A stretch of DNA of 6,698 bases. It comes from Frankiaceae bacterium. GTDB taxonomy: Bacteria; Actinomycetota; Actinomycetes; JAVEEB01. Under the pieces are notes generated by a model. The model was not told the origin of the DNA, made no database searches, and saw nothing but the letters and a program-made list of their open reading frames with translations. Shown piece by piece: positions 6,036-6,698 of the stretch. The DNA lies in contig JAVEEB010000414.1 in the NCBI GenBank assembly GCA_030840665.1, positions 1 to 6,698 on the forward strand, written 5' to 3'. Positions within the stretch are counted from its first letter, which is position 1; the number at the start of each line of letters is the position of its first letter. The position numbers were made by a program, and so were the translations under genes.

Positions 6036-6698
6036 TCAGCCGGTGCCCTTGAGGCGTCGGCGCAGAGCGGGCAGATCCAGGTCAGCCATCAACGGATACT
6101 GGGGATCCATCGCGGTCAGCCGCTCGCACAACAGGTTGCCGACGGCCCAGTCGCGGTACCACTTGTTGTCCGCCGGGATGACGAACCACGGCGCCGCATC
6201 CGTGCTGGTGCGGCGGATGGCGGCGTCGTAGGCCGCCATGTATTCGTCCCACTTGGCGCGTTCGTCGAGGTCGCTTTCCTTGAACTTCCAGCGCTTCGTC
6301 GGGTCAGCCAGGCGATCGAGCATGCGCTGGCGCTGTTCGTCGTACGACACGTGCAGGAAGAGTTTCACGACGGCGACCCCGTCGTCCGTCGCCTCCTGCT
6401 CGAACTTGTTGATGTCCCGGTAGCGGCGGTCGATGACCTCGTCCGTGACCCACTTGTGCACCTTGACGATGCCGACGTCCTCGTAGTGCGAACGGTTGAA
6501 CACGGAGATGCCGCCGGGCGTGGGAAGCAGCGGCCGGAAGCGCCACAGGAAGTGGTGCTTCTTCTCGACGTCGTTGGGTGCCTTGAACGCGGTGACTCGC
6601 AGCCCGGACGGGTTGAGCAGCGACACGACGTGCTTGACGAGGCCGTCCTTGCCGCACGCGTCCATCCCCTGCAGCACGACAAGGAGGCTGCGTTTGCG
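6036..6698 (-). CDS. PPK2-family polyphosphate:nucleotide phosphotransferase (5' end missing)
   Basis: PPK2 enzymes move phosphate between polyphosphate and nucleotides (ADP/GDP, or AMP, depending on subclass). The gene runs off the right edge: 220 residues plus the stop are visible, and probably some 50-70 N-terminal residues are missing. The first visible residues, RKRSLLVVLQ, lead straight into the Walker A motif GMDACGKDG (visible residues 11-19), so the GTG at 6677 is internal and not a start. NRSHYED (68-74) is the conserved lid/Walker B-like region, followed by the RYRDINKFE segment. The C-terminal block TSTDAAPWFVIPADNKWYRD is highly characteristic. The SHYED and ADNKW features suit the PPK2-related polyphosphate:nucleotide phosphotransferase subgroup; I cannot assign substrate preference from sequence alone. 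The gene converges on ftsQ with a 57-base gap. Sampled GC is about 63-67%, slightly below the dcw genes. Confidence 0.93.
   Translation of the reverse strand, partial: RKRSLLVVLQGMDACGKDGLVKHVVSLLNPSGLRVTAFKAPNDVEKKHHFLWRFRPLLPTPGGISVFNRSHYEDVGIVKVHKWVTDEVIDRRYRDINKFEQEATDDGVAVVKLFLHVSYDEQRQRMLDRLADPTKRWKFKESDLDERAKWDEYMAAYDAAIRRTSTDAAPWFVIPADNKWYRDWAVGNLLCERLTAMDPQYPLMADLDLPALRRRLKGTG

Noticed and set aside
6675..6677. GTG at the right edge as the start of the PPK2 gene
   Set aside because: The open frame continues to the window edge with RKRSLLVV leading into Walker A, a normal PPK2 interior; the true start is outside.
1..6698. An undescribed biological system, mobile element, RNA gene, CRISPR array or parS-like site
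   Set aside because: Every gene is a recognised housekeeping family, the only gap is 57 bases, and I saw no tRNA-like folds, spaced repeats, transposase motifs or long terminal inverted repeats.

Overview
The window is a stretch of chromosomal housekeeping DNA from a high-GC bacterium, most probably an actinomycete (Actinomycetota). The evidence is the GC-rich third codon positions, the gene order mraY-murD-ftsW-murG-murC-ftsQ with no murB or ddl between murC and ftsQ, and actinobacterial-looking variants of the Mur motifs. Genus cannot be fixed from the sequence alone. Having murC inside the cluster argues against a Streptomyces-like arrangement.

Bases 1-5978 are the middle and distal part of a division and cell wall (dcw) cluster, all on the plus strand: the last 31 codons of mraY, then complete murD, ftsW, murG, murC and ftsQ. 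All five junctions are the same 4-base stop/start overlap (ATGA four times, GTGA once), so the genes have no spacers and are almost certainly one translationally coupled transcript. No promoter is visible, and transcription must enter from upstream of the window. MurC and MurD add L-Ala and D-Glu to UDP-MurNAc in the cytoplasm, MraY moves the completed MurNAc-pentapeptide onto undecaprenyl phosphate, and MurG adds GlcNAc to make lipid II. FtsW polymerises lipid II at the septum, and FtsQ is the bitopic membrane scaffold of the division complex.

Bases 5979-6035 are the only non-coding gap. They hold a long GC-rich inverted repeat (15 base pairs around a 2-base bulge) ending at the last base before the stop codon of the converging gene, which makes it a good candidate for a bidirectional terminator. 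Bases 6036-6698 are the C-terminal part of a minus-strand PPK2-family polyphosphate:nucleotide phosphotransferase whose 5' end lies beyond the window. Its position means that ftsZ does not directly follow ftsQ here, unlike the usual actinobacterial order.

I found no mobile element, RNA gene, CRISPR array or defence module, and no sign of an undescribed system. The points worth a second look are architectural: the unbroken chain of 4-base overlaps, the end of the cluster at ftsQ with the hairpin, and the placement of the only two TTA codons at gene junctions.
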